Assembly (NCBI GenBank): GCA_903813345.2
Contig: CAIIXF020000003.1
Location: 21,776,931 to 21,840,930, forward strand
Direction: 5' to 3'
DNA: 64,000 nt
DNA from: Owenia fusiformis
Lineage: Eukaryota > Annelida > Polychaeta > Sabellida > Oweniidae
Position 1 is the first letter of the stretch. Every line of letters starts with the position of its first letter. A program made the position numbers and the translations under genes. Shown here piece by piece: positions 1 to 11,402 of the stretch. The notes under the pieces are model-generated. The model saw nothing but the letters and a program-made list of their open reading frames with translations, was not told the origin of the DNA and searched no databases.

Positions 1-1092
1 TACATGGCATAATGTTGGTATACTGTATTCCATACACGCTGTCACTTCATGACATGTCGTTGGTATGTTCCCTACACGCTATTGTGTCACTACGTTGGAT
101 AATGTTGGTCTGTTTCGCCCACGCCATTGTGTCACTACATGGCATAATGTTGGTGTATTCCCTACACGTTATTGTGTCACTACATGACATAATGTTGGTA
201 TATTCCCTACATGCTATTGTGTCACTACATGGCATAATGTTGGTATACTGTATTCCATGCACGCTGTCACTTCATGACATGTTGTTGGTATGTTCCCTAC
301 ACGCTATTGTGTCACTACGTGGGATAATGTTGGTCTGTTTCGCCCACGCCATTGTGTCACTACATGGCATAATGTTGGTGTATTCCCTACACGTTATTGT
401 GTCACTACATGACATAATGTTGGTGTATTCCCTACATGCTATTGTGTCACTACATGGCATAATGTTGGTATACTGTATTCCATACACGCTGTCACTTCAT
501 GACATGTTTTCCGTATGTTCCCTACACGCTATTGTGTCACTACGTGGGATAATGTAGGTCTGTTTCGCCCACGCCATTGTGTCACTACATGGCATAATGT
601 TGGTGTATTCCCTACACGTTATTGTGTCACTACATGACATAATGTTGGTGTATTCCCTACACGTTATTGTGTCACTACATGACATAATGTTGGTATATTC
701 CTTACATGCTATTGTGTCACTACATGGCATAATGTTCGAATGTTCCAAACATTCCATTGCGTCACTACATGGCATAATGTTGGTCTCTTTCCTACACGCT
801 ATTGTTTTACATAGCATAATGTCGGTGTATTCCCTACACGTTATTGTGTCACTACATGGCATAATGTTGGTATACTGTATTCCATACACGCTGTCACTAC
901 ATGGCATAGTGTTGTTATATTCCCTACATGTTATTGTGTAACTACATGCCATGTTGTAGGTTGTTGTAGGTATGTTACGGACACGATATTACGTCACTAC
1001 GTGGCATAATGTTGGTATGTTCCCTACACGCTATTGTGTCACTACGTGGCATTATGTTGATATGTTCCCGACACACAATTATGTCACTTTAT
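1..1092. repeat. 45-bp satellite with 225-bp higher-order unit
   Basis: Tandem array of a roughly 45-bp monomer with core words CACTACATGGCATAATGTTGG and CCCTACACGCTATTGTGTCA. Variant monomers recur every 225 bp (5 x 45): TATACTGTATTCCAT starts at 19, 244 and 469, and the next copy at 871 is shifted by a 3-bp loss. The array begins at the window edge, so it probably continues to the left. Because 45 is divisible by three, long open frames appear on both strands; they are repeat artefacts, not genes. The last copies (950-1092) are more degenerate. Confidence 0.95.
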
Positions 1093-3280
1093 ATCATAAT
1101 GCCGACCCTTCGCATGCCAATTTCACCTAGTTAACACATTTTGAATTGAAACTTAAATTGAAAATTGGATCCTCAGAACAGTCTTCTTTTACAAATGTTC
1201 CATCACAAAACAACAAAACAACAATACACCAAACAATCAACAGATATGAAGACACACACCTTCCATAGTCCATATGGTAAACAGTAGTTGATGGAACGTT
1301 GGTACTCTTAATTTGGCAGGTGTTTGCCTTATATGTCACATCAAAAAGAAGAATATATGAGTGCCAGGTATATAGGTTTAACCATTTGCGTGCTAAAATG
1401 GGAAAAAGAAACATGTAATATTATGGCCTTAGACGATACTAGTCAATAACATATCTTTGTACAGAATAAATAATTAAGGGGAGTCTTGCCCAGAGGTAGT
1501 CTGCCTTGCGATTTCACTGCATTAGCAAAATAAAATATCCCTTATCAATATAATTACATCCAAACAATCGATTTATCATATTGTGAAGACTAGACCAACT
1601 TGAAAAATATCTTCAACAGGCTTTATATTTCTTTCAGTAAACTGGCCAGAAATTCTATGAGGTCCTAGCGCGATATCGATTGATTTTATCAGATTGTTTA
1701 TTGCTTGAATACAATTTTAAGCCATTTGCCTTTTTCAAACGCAGTCGAAGGCTGCTTTTTGGCATATGTTGATGGTTTTTTTCTTACGAATCAGATCAAG
1801 AAAAGTATATCAGTATCCCATCGAATGAAGATGGGGTTATGTACAGAACATTTTTATTATCACTAGAAGAGTAATAGAATGATTGTGCTGATATTTTGTT
1901 TGTACGTTCATGCAAAAAGTCACATTACCACATGTCACATTTTGGCAATTTATCTATCATGGCCATTTTTCAGAAATGATTTCTAGTTGTATTGCATGAC
2001 ATTCATTAGATATTCGATGGGTTTTGGTGCGCCTTGCCATTAAGCATTGTCGTTATCTATTTAGACATATACATGGCTTCTACTAACTTAGAATGACGGA
2101 GATGTCATAATCTACCATGTATGATGGCGGAACTAAACCGCAACGGCTTCTCTTGGTTCGAGGTATGACGCCAAAAGTTGAAATTTAACTCCATTCACTT
2201 TTTCATTTACTTGGCGAGACTTCCTGAATATTAACCTCCTGGATTTGACAGTTCGTTAAATAGAAAGTTAATTTGTATTATTAAATCTTCTCTATACTGT
2301 GAAATATGAATAGCTGTTAATTGAGCTAATTCCACAGCACGTATTGGCATTATTACAAGGTACCACTATAGTAAATAGAGGAGTTTCTATATTGGTTTGA
2401 AATCTCGTTCATTCTCGTTTTTTCGTACGATGTTTGCATATTAAATTTCCAATGTCTTATCTTTCTTCTTTTTGAATTTGAATTCAGTAAACAGTTTTCC
2501 ACAAAAATAACTTTGATTTATACAGTAATGTTATTTAAATTATTTTCAATGACTTTTTCAATTTTCTAAAAAATGTGAGCAGAATCTCCATTGATGCAAT
2601 GTTAAAATACTGGTTAATACGGTCTACAATTATTCATGATTAATTACAATTAATTATTTTTCATTAACAAGATCATCCCATAGTATGCCATTGGAGTTTT
2701 AAACAGATTAAACCAACAATTTGTGATAAATCATGAAATTAAGTGACTATTGCAAAATTTTCACATTGAAGCCGAGACAGTCTGGCCTAACCAAAACAAA
2801 TAGTATCCTCATCTAATAACGCTTTATATAAACTAAGTATGCAGTTCAGCTTTCAAATGGTAATAAGTGGTTAGTAGGTCTTGGAGCCGCAATGTTTCTC
2901 CATTTTTCGGACAAACCTCGCGAGGTACATGTAAGTCGAATTTGTTCGACCGCTCATTTTTTCTTGGACAATTATAAATTGAAAAATCAATGAGATTATT
3001 TCCCAATATGCCCGACAACTGTATAGATTATTATCCACGCTTCGCTTAATATTGCAAAATCCATTCCCGACATCAATGCGATCAGTTAACAAGTAGTTTT
3101 TACATTGTGTTTATGTCAAAGAAGCTTTTTTTTTATTTAAGAAGCATATATTATGTTAAAGAAGCTTACCGCGGAGTTCAGGAAAGGTATATTTCAAAGA
3201 AGCTTACACTCAGGTTGAGGAATAAGAGTTTTATGTTAAAGAATAAAATATTATAATATTTAATTAATATATTTCAATTC
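1093..3280. other. AT-rich stretch, nothing recognised
   Basis: No gene, RNA or repeat could be supported here. The small minus-strand open frame at 1127-1414 has a hydrophobic stretch but no recognised motif or convincing splice context. Several AAGAAGCTT-like words recur between 3120 and 3210 without a clear period. Confidence 0.5.
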
Positions 3281-3592
3281 ACCAACTATAATTCAGGAAA
3301 GTTTAAACTTGTTTCCCCATTTTTGCACGTCACCAATCATCATTTAGGAAAATTAAACATGTTTCCATTTTTGCCCTTCACCAATTATTATTTTGGAGAA
3401 TTTAAACTTGTTTCCCCATTTTTGCACAACACTAATTATCATTTAGGAGAATTTAAACTTGTTTCCCCATTTTTGCACTTCACCAATTATCATTTAGGAG
3501 AATTTAAACATGTTTCCCCATTTTGCACTTAAACATTTATCATTTAGGAAAATTAAACATGTTTCCCCATTTTTGCATTTTACCAATTGATA
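3281..3592. repeat. 51-bp minisatellite, about six copies
   Basis: Direct repeat of about 51 bp with the words TTTAGGAGAATTTAAAC and GTTTCCCCATTTTTGCAC, followed by TTCACCAATTATCA. Copies carry substitutions and one or two small indels. The period is a multiple of three, which explains the 69-codon open frame on the plus strand; it is not a gene. Confidence 0.9.
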
Positions 3593-6500
3593 GCACTATT
3601 ACATGTATCTCTTAGGAGATTATATTTCAAATTGTAAGGAATATATTGGTAGGTCAACTGTACATGTGGCTTGCGATTCTATCACCCCATATAGATTCGA
3701 TTCTGTCATGTATATGAAATAAGTACATTGTTAAAAAGTGAATTCCATTTATTGTTAATAAATAAATTAATATTAATGAGGTTTATAAAAAAATAAATGG
3801 CACATATACATTCGCCCGGCTCAATGGTCTTATTCAGTATTCCATCCATATTGCAAATAAAATCAATTTATTTGTTAATAACTTAATTTCTTCCGATTCG
3901 TGCCAGTCTGACGTATTGATCATCCATCCAGCCAATACTAATAGTACACGACCATATTAAAACGCAGTTCTCAAATAGCTGATCCGTGGTGCATGGTAAT
4001 CACAGATCAAACATATACTAACGACCATGAATTCGGCGAAGTTGTGTTTGATGAAGAAGATCGGGCCGATCACATCACGAGAAACCATAGTCTTCTATTA
4101 TCTCCTTTCGTAGTTGAAGGCAGAAAGGTGTGATGATCAGAATCATAGAGCACAACTAAGCTCCCGCGTTGGTCTCTTCCAATAGATCCAAGTATAACAA
4201 GTTCCGAAATACGATTTGTGAAAAAGTGCGGTGTAGGTGGATCCATCTTATCATACTAAGTATATATAAGAGCGTCATCACAAAGGAGAGTCCATCTCAA
4301 AATAGGAGGAAAATTAGATGACGTGGATTATTCTGATTGATGGGGTGGATTGACAAACGAATGAGTTACATGGAGTGTGTGTTGTTGGGTGAGCGACGTT
4401 ACGCGGTCATAAACATCACAGTCTGATTGGCACCATCCGATAAAGATTTTTCCCTTGGATAATGAATATGGTCACACGATTTATACTTAGTCTAGTAATT
4501 CCAAACTTATCCTAGATGCTTTGAAAATCACCCATTTTACCCATTACTATTTGTGTTGCATGTGCCTAGCCACCATCATCTATGTGTTTAAAGTGCTAGT
4601 CTTTTGAGATTTGTCATTAGTAATTTCTCCCGAGTCTTTTTCACGAAAGAAATTCATTCGATAATATGATAATATTTTACATTTGAAAGTAACTTGATAA
4701 AAGACAACAAACAATGGAAAACTAATGAATGAATCACAGATTAATCAAAACAATATCACCACTCGAGGGCACGGTATAATATTATTTTTCAATACATGGT
4801 CGACGACCCGTCTACGCTTACGTTGTTTGCCTTTATAACTGATCGCATTAATTAGATCAACAAAGAACGACTCAAAACAACAAGTATTTACCGTAGACTT
4901 AAATCTCGTATGTATTCCCAGGAGATCTGCAATCCGCATGATGCGATAATTGGCACTAGTTCGATAATTAGTTCATAGCAGGCAACGGGAACCGTATGAT
5001 TTGTACATTAATACTCATATAATACGATACTTGAACTTCCAAAGAGTGGGTGTTATCCACGAGGATTTGATTGCTTGATTGACAACTAAGTCTCCTTTGG
5101 GGGACACTGCTGGTGATAATAGATGTGTTTATCGAAGTAACTCCCTTTTGTAATATCTGATATCTGATACAGTGAAGTCTCAAAGAATAAATTATAAAAA
5201 AATAATAACAACAAAATTTTATAAATAAAATATAACAACGCGGTTAACTACGTGATAAAAATATTGCCTGTTTGATCGAAAATGATATTAGTAATCTATT
5301 TTCATAATAAATGTATCAAGTATTATATTGCATTTTATGAGCATGAGTTATTGTCCCCAGACTCCCGAGGGATACTTACAAAGTGAACAGGTAGCTAGGT
5401 TTATATGTATCGTGAATTTCCCCCTGGGCTCCTCAATACAAATATTACTGATCAGCATACTATATCAAGGGCAAACACGTTATCCACCTAAAGATGGATG
5501 ATCATGTTCATTTGTAGATGTTTAAAATTCCAAAGAATGATTTTTACGTTTCCACCTGAATTATGGTCACTAAGTTCATGGCCATTATTCATCCAATGGC
5601 AGTGTGTCGAATTCCACGATTTTCTAACTATTCCATTGCCTCAAACGTCACAGTCTGACAATCTCAATTTACCAAAGCCCCTACATGCTCAAGTAACGAC
5701 AAGTTAGCGTCCATAATAACATGCCAGAATTCATTTCTTGCTAGATTGGATACATCTCATCCCCATTATGCAACAGAACTAACAGACAGACGTTGATCTA
5801 GAAGCAATATATCCATATTGACAGATCTAATTAAAACGAGCTCTAAATAGAAAACAAATCAAGCAAACGTCGCTCAATTTGAACGTGATGTTGGATCCAC
5901 TTCAAAGAAGCTTTATGACCTGCGTGGGTATATCTCAGATTGACAAATTCCTAAATCTTAACAGGTACAATTGCAAATGTCTCTCAATCATTAGCATTTA
6001 AGAAACAACCTCTAAAACACTGTGCATCAAGATGATTCATAAGTTTAAAAACCAACATATCCAGGCATCTAAACGCTGTGGAAGTTGATGTAAAAATCGC
6101 TATTAACAATCATCAACGTACGACGGAATTAACCGTATTCAAATTGATACAAATCACAAATCATTTATCGTCGTGACATTTACCGACTCCTTTCATGAAC
6201 AAGTTATTTCATAAAGAAATAGTCGCTAGCTGAAATGAACTAATGAAACTTAAAGTTTATCTTCTTTCATGAGCTAATGCACCACGCTAGATTAACACTT
6301 CCCAACACTTGCTTTTACTGACTCTCAATACGTTCACATTAATTAATTGCATTTCAAAGTAGAGTGTTGCGTACCTATGTTTATGTTTTATGGTTGCTTC
6401 ATTCTGAAAAATACCACAACCTTTATGACTTAGAATGGAAATTTTATCTAGGTACTCTGTCTAGAACGTCATCAGTTGGCCATTAACTTGTTATGATTTC

Positions 6501-7116
6501 TATCTTATTCAACCATGGCTGCGTGTTCAGAAGTATCCAGGTCTGTTAATGACCATCAAAAGTTGTCATGGCTACCAAAACTGTAAAATCTGTAAAATAC
6601 TCTAACCGCATCTTGCCATATCTATATGCATACCAAGTGATATATCAAGCAACCTTATGATATACCTAGTACAGTAAATTAAAATGAGTATATTCGAACA
6701 CCTGTGAGCTTTCGGTCTCCATTTTATCTCCCATTTACTCATAGTGTTAAGAAATCCTGAAATGTGAACACCTCCTCGTCCGAACACTTTTAGGGGGTTC
6801 CAGTGGCATTTGTGTGACAGACACTTTTTCTGTATATCATGTCTAGATGGTGTCTTGCCATATAGTCAATGGGGGTTACTCTAGCCACAATGTGTGTTCC
6901 ATAATCTAACTGCATATTGATATAATGAAGCACCTCGAAAAAGGTCCGTCTTTTCAAATAAGCATATGTCAAATTATCAGCATGAAGCTCCTGAAAAGAA
7001 AAAAGGTGATGGGAGATAATTGTCTTAAAAACAACAATTTAAACCTCCTTCTATCTGCTTCACGATATCAAGATACTCGACATCCTGTACCATACTAGCA
7101 TAACCTTGATATATTA
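3593..7116. other. AT-rich stretch, nothing recognised
   Basis: Scanned on both strands for coding blocks with splice sites, tandem units and terminal inverted repeats. Open frames are short and have no recognisable family signature. Nothing is supported. Confidence 0.5.
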
Positions 7117-8001
7117 CAAAAAACGCAACCCAAAGAAATCGCCATATCTTGGAAAATACTGATCCAAATTGTGTTCATTTTTTCAGGAAAGAAAGAGGAG
7201 AATGTGTATGTATAGTTCCATGTGTTAGTCAGTTGTTAAACATGATGTCTTTGACACCTGCTCAAAATACATTTTAGTATTAGAAAAATACGAAAAACAC
7301 GAATGGAAAATAGCTATATCTTGAAAAATACTGATTCAATTATGTTCATTTTTTCAGGAAAAGAAAGAAGAGACTGTGTATGTATAGCTCCTGTTGTTAG
7401 TAAGTTGTAATCATGATGCCTTGGACACCTGTTCAAAAGACAGTTGTACTAGGAAAATACGAAAAACGCAGTCAGAGGTGACTGCCACAGTAATAAAACC
7501 AAAAAACTTTCTAACCATAGTGTTTTGGCACTTAAGATTTGGGACAAATTATCCTCATTCAATGTGTGGTGAATTTGTGGAGTTTCATCAAAATCACTCC
7601 AGGGACTTAACAGTCATGGTCAAAATGCCTTCTTAATTCTGCCTGAACCAGGGCGTTTGACTGCGATTTGAAAGCAACTGTAAAGTCCCTGAAGTGATTT
7701 TGATTTCACTGTACAGATTTACCATTTACATTGAATGAAGATGATTTGTACCAAATTTGAAAAGCCAAAACACTGAGGTTAGGAAGTTATTTAGTTTTTT
7801 TCGGTTAGAGTCATCCCTGACTGCGTTTTTCGTATTTTCCTAGTACAACTGTCTTTTGAGCAGGTGTCCAAGGAATCATGGTTTACAACTAACCATCTAT
7901 AGGAGCTATACATACACAGTCTCTTATTTCTTTCCTGAGAAAATGAACATAATTGAAGTAGTACTTTTCAACATAGCAATTTCTTTGGGTTGCGTTTTTT
8001 G
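7117..8001. mobile_element. 885-bp foldback element with long inverted arms
   Basis: The ends are a perfect 23-bp inverted repeat beginning CAAAAAACGCAACCCAAAG (7117-7139 against 7979-8001). The arms continue to match through most of the element; for example TTTTTCAGGAAA near 7347 and the tract around 7435-7470 have inverted partners near 7930 and 7830. The left arm contains a 170-bp direct duplication (about 7143-7312 and 7313-7482). I see no transposase frame, so this is a non-autonomous foldback element. No clear target duplication was found, so its superfamily is unknown. Confidence 0.85.
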
Positions 8002-8264
8002 AACACACTGTAATCAAGCTGACTTTTCTATGGCTTTCACCAAATGGATATCGCGAATTGAAATGTTGAGCGTGCATAGATGTCGAGTGTGCATTAAATG
8101 AAGTAACTTGGTTGGTAACCATAAGCAAGGAAATTTTGGAAAATGACTGGTATTTATAATATAGTACAGTCACGTTGGTTTACGAGATGACGTTTATTGT
8201 CAATCTGATTGGACCACCTGTTCATGACACACCACATACAATATGATTATCCAGGATAGATAGT

Positions 8265-8416
8265 CCGTAGCCAGGATTTGCCAAGGGGGGTTCATTTCTT
8301 GAAAGATTTCGACAACATTGGGCCAAAAATGGCCAAAATCACTTGAAAAGTGCTCATAATGGTGAAAAAATGCATGATGATCGCTCAAACCCTCTGAACC
8401 CTCCTGGCTACAGGCC
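8265..8416. mobile_element. MITE, CGTAGCCAGGA-ended family, copy 1
   Basis: The ends CCGTAGCCAGGA (8265-8276) and TCCTGGCTACAGG (8402-8414) form an imperfect inverted repeat. The interior is shared with the copy at 37787-38000, including words like CACTTGA(A/G)AAGTGCTCA and ATGGTGAAAAA. No coding potential. Confidence 0.8.
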
Positions 8417-8446
8417 AGTAAAATATATACCTTGAACTGTAACTTA

Positions 8447-8745
8447 TGCCTTGGTCACATTTGCTCCGATTTTCACTACTGCGCCCGGTGTAAAAGGGTA
8501 AGAGGTCCTATCAATTTATGGTCCTACTCTCCATTGATTTATATGGTGACCTCTTTCCCTTATTATCGTATACATAATTGGGGCCAGTAAGGGCCGTTAA
8601 GAAGGGGGACCATAATCCCTGGGGGACCATAATTTCTTTCACAGCGGGCGATTGAGTATTTTGTTCAAAATGGAATACGATATTGAACAAAACACTCAAT
8701 CGGCCGGGCGTCGGCCGATGGATCGGAGCAAATGTGACCCAGGCA
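8447..8745. mobile_element. TIR element with TTA target duplication, interrupted by a second MITE
   Basis: A 24-bp terminal inverted repeat with one mismatch contains GGTCACATTTGCTCCGAT (8447-8470 against 8722-8745). TTA lies directly outside both ends (8444-8446 and 8746-8748). A 3-bp TWA duplication is typical of PIF/Harbinger elements, which is an inference from the site alone. An inner hairpin (GATTGAGTATTTTGTTCAA and its partner, 8651-8700) lies on the right. The CCGGTGTAAAAG-type MITE at 8484-8648 lies inside this element. Confidence 0.8.
8484..8648 (+). mobile_element. CCGGTGTAAAAG-ended MITE, copy 1 (nested)
   Basis: Starts CCCGGTGTAAAAGGGTA and ends TTTCTTTCACAGCGGG, an inverted repeat with degraded right end. 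It shares its whole interior with 25367-25530 (opposite orientation) and 48146-48300, including AGGTCCTATCAA, GGGCCAGTAAGGGCC and repeated GGGGACCATAAT words. It sits inside the element at 8447-8745. Confidence 0.88.
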
Positions 8746-9104
8746 TTATACAGTCGTTTCTGGAAGGACGGTCCTGGGGGGAACCTTTTCTGAATGTATC
8801 AAGATGTTCATTGGGAGACTGTTCTCAGCCCAATATCTAGTTATAGTTGATGGAGCAGGGATGTATGTGGTCTCAGTATTTGATTTATCACTGATGTTGA
8901 GGTTCTGTTTCTGGTCCATTTCATTATTCACGACGGTTGTGAATAAACCATAAACTGGAGGCATTTCCAGTAAACAAAACAGCTCTAACTTGTGAAATCC
9001 ACAACTATCTCATTTTTACCATAAAATCGTGAATTATGAGGTCGTTCTGACGAAGTCTTGATCAATGGGCTTAGAACTTTGCTTAGATTATCGGAAACAG
9101 CACA

Positions 9105-9608
9105 GAACACACTGGTGATCCACTCGATTACGCTGGAACCGTTTCGGTAACAAAATGTCGGAACGTCGAACGTCTTTTTTTCCTTATTGCACATGTTGTA
9201 GGCAGAATTCCCACGACATTTTTATCACAAACGTATATCAGTATCATATGATTAAGAAAATGTACACATTTGCGAACAAATAGTTCAGAAGACAACGGAA
9301 TCGTCGATTTAATCCCTCACTTAATTACCGAAACGGTATTTCGAAAAACAGTTAAGATCTGCACTTTTAACCCTTACCGTTTATGTAAGGAATTAAATCG
9401 ACGATTCTGTTGTCTTCTGAGCTAGTTTTGCGCAAACATGTACCTTTTATAAAACATATGATACTGATACACGCGTGTGAGAAAAAATGTCGTGTGGATT
9501 CTGCCTACAACGAGCGAAATAAGCAAAAAAGAAAAATCGTACCTTCGACATTCTGACATTCCGAACCGTTTCGGTAAACAGCGTAATCGAGCGGATCACT
9601 AGTGGAAC
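9105..9608. repeat. 500-bp imperfect inverted duplication
   Basis: Two arms of about 230-240 bp (about 9105-9325 and 9372-9608) are inverted copies of each other, diverged by substitutions and small indels. Matching landmarks include GATCCACTCGATTACGCT (left) against AGCGTAATCGAGCGGATC (right) and AGAAGACAACGGAATCGTCGA against its partner near 9395-9415. The right arm contains the 3' part of the exon candidate at 9543-9720, so the left arm looks like a decayed reversed copy of that exon and its flank. Confidence 0.8.
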
Positions 9609-9720
9609 AGTTGGTATACGAGTAATATGGATGACTGCCTTGGCCTGGGTACATATAACCACAGTCTTCAAAAATCCGAGAATTCCATGATTGTACGTTT
9701 ATTTTCCTATCCATTTTCAT
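9543..9720 (-). CDS. possible exon, cysteine-containing peptide
   Basis: A minus-strand open segment encodes a peptide rich in Cys, Tyr, Ser and Asn (…DCGYMYPGQGSHPYYSYTNC… then SDPLDYAVYRNGSECQNVEG). It ends in a good donor-like context, GAAG|GTACGA. The composition resembles an extracellular module, but I do not recognise a family. The ATG at 9720 may be internal to a longer exon, and a possible acceptor lies near TTTTTGAAG. Only this one exon was found. The neighbouring inverted duplication carries a decayed copy of its 3' half. It could be a chance open frame. Confidence 0.25.
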
Positions 9721-10934
9721 TCAGGTTTATTAAACTTATAGTAAAATAATCCACAATGTCAGTTTTAGATATTGTTTATCCTTGAAGCTATTCCAGATGC
9801 CAAACAAAATGAGGGAAATTATCCACCGAGCGTAAATATATCGTTTAGGGCTACATCACAAATGCTTGCCATTTCCTAAAGGAAATCCAAATTTATTTAT
9901 CCTTGTTTTTTAAACCGAGATCAATGAGCTGTTTTGCTCGTTTAAGCAACCTGACCCTATGGCATAAATGGCTCACTTGGACTAAGATATAGTACCCTGC
10001 ACACAGAGTCTAGTTATAAACTACCGATAGGGGAAGCTCTATTTTGAGAAGCGAAGTCGAACAAATGCAAATGGTAAAGATATAGCAACAGAGTGAGCTA
10101 AAAGAGTGAACGTCGGTAAGCTTCATGATTAGGAAGTAACATTACAAGTACATATGCATTAATTCAGTTATTTCCGAAGTTCGAAATTAGCCAAACATGA
10201 AATCAATAACTCGAAGATCAAATTATTTTGAATCAAAACCAGATTACGTGATACGTTTCCAATTATTCTAGAGGAGATGATGATTCAGTTTGAGTAATTT
10301 TCCAGATTAGTTTGGCCCTTTGAAGGTCACTCAAAACAACAATCTAGATAATCTTGCTATCCCATTCATTGATTTAGCTCGTTTGTCAGATCTCGCTCAC
10401 CTTGAAAATACCAATTGCATTCATCCGTTCAAATTCAGCCCTTGTTCGATCCAAATATGACACTCAGCCCTAACAAGGCAATTCACACGTATTGGAATAA
10501 ACACCCGGACTAAACACTCATTAGACTGAACACACATATGGTGATCATTGTTCTTCTACCAGATGCAAAATCATGTATTCAGCTAAAAACGTATTGGACT
10601 CGATCGAGTGATCAGTATAGCGTCAGAAGTGGCTCAAAATTCAATATTAATATTTCATTTGATATATTGTAAATGTTCGAAATAATCTTCAAAAACATCG
10701 AACAATAAAAAATGTATTGAGTCAAATGTTAGAAGCATCGAATATGAAAAATAAAAACATCAAAGCAAAGTTTCATAATATCAAACATAAAAAAAAGTGT
10801 CAACGATTATTTCAAAAACTTTGAATAAGAAAAGAAAATATACAAAATAAGAAAATCCCATGTCAAACCTAATGTTCCATAGTTCAAACTAATAATTACA
10901 CCACAAACCAACTTAATGTTTTAACCTTGTACAT
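9721..10934. other. AT-rich stretch, nothing recognised
   Basis: No supported gene, RNA or repeat. Between 10680 and 10870 there are scattered A-rich words such as ATCGAA and CATCAAA, without a clean period. Confidence 0.5.
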
Positions 10935-11145
10935 TTCGTGTATGAAGTTTTCATTTTTATGTTCGAACTTCAAAGGTAGTCTGCAGTTAGAACCTGTGAA
11001 CGTTTTTCTTATTCGATCTTTCATTTTTCTATTCGAACTTTTATTGGTATTCTGCAGTTCGAACCTGTGAAAATTTTCATATTCGATCTTTCATTGGTTT
11101 TTTCTATTCGACCTTTTTTGGTATTCTGCAGTTGAATCTTTCTTT
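10935..11145. repeat. degenerate 70-bp tandem repeat with TTCGAAC words
   Basis: About three diverged copies share GGTATTCTGCAGTTCGAACC, then TATTCGATCTTTCATT, at a spacing near 70-74 bp. Related TTCGAAC words continue on the other side of the exon candidate at about 11430-11520. Confidence 0.65.
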
Positions 11146-11157
11146 TGCGCATGCGCG
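11146..11157. promoter_or_regulatory. NRF1-type palindrome TGCGCATGCGCG
   Basis: TGCGCATGCGCG matches the palindromic NRF1 consensus (YGCGCAYGCGCR). It lies 237 bp from a second such site and on the far side of the candidate first exon. Such CpG-containing decamers are unusual in this AT-rich window. Binding is inferred only. Confidence 0.45.
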
Positions 11158-11192
11158 AATTAGAACAATCGTGTCGAAACATCGGAACATAC

Positions 11193-11321
11193 CCTAAAGC
11201 GAAAAACTTCGGGGCGGGAGTCATCATCGTCATTATCATCATCATCTGATGAGTTTGCATTTACACTAAACACGTAAATATATAAACATAAAACTACTAG
11301 TAAAATTTTGAACGACGCCAT
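11193..11321 (-). CDS. putative first exon of a secreted acidic protein
   Basis: From the ATG at 11321 the frame encodes 43 residues. The first ~22 form a classical signal peptide (Met-Ala-Ser-Phe-Lys, then a hydrophobic core LLVVLCLYIYVF, ending VNA). An aspartate-rich run follows (NSSDDDDNDDDDSRPE). The exon ends at AGG|GTATGT, a consensus donor, in phase 0. Immediately upstream on the minus strand are an initiator-like TCAGACTT, a TATTTAAGA box about 31 bp before it, and an NRF1-type palindrome, so this looks like a genuine 5' exon. The open frame runs further upstream to 11402, but ATG at 11321 directly precedes the signal sequence. Later exons would lie at lower coordinates and were not found. 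Family unknown. Confidence 0.45.
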
Positions 11322-11332
11322 TTGTAATCCGG

Positions 11333-11394
11333 AAGTCTGAGAGGATCCACATGCGCCTACTCTTAAATACAACACCACCCACTGCGCATGCGCA
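11333..11394 (-). promoter_or_regulatory. candidate core promoter (NRF1 site, TATA-like box, initiator)
   Basis: Reading on the minus strand: TGCGCATGCGCA (11394-11383), TATTTAAGA (11369-11361) and TCAGACTT (11340-11333), then ATG at 11321. The TATA-to-initiator distance is about 31 bp, as expected for a focused promoter. All three motifs are seen directly; promoter activity is inferred. Confidence 0.45.
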
Positions 11395-11402
11395 AATACC
11401 AA

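Noticed and set aside
12-952. Long open frames on both strands (181, 151 and 120 codons)
   Set aside because: They lie wholly within the 45-bp satellite, whose period is a multiple of three.
3323-3532. 69-codon plus-strand frame with repeated motif
   Set aside because: Product of the 51-bp minisatellite.
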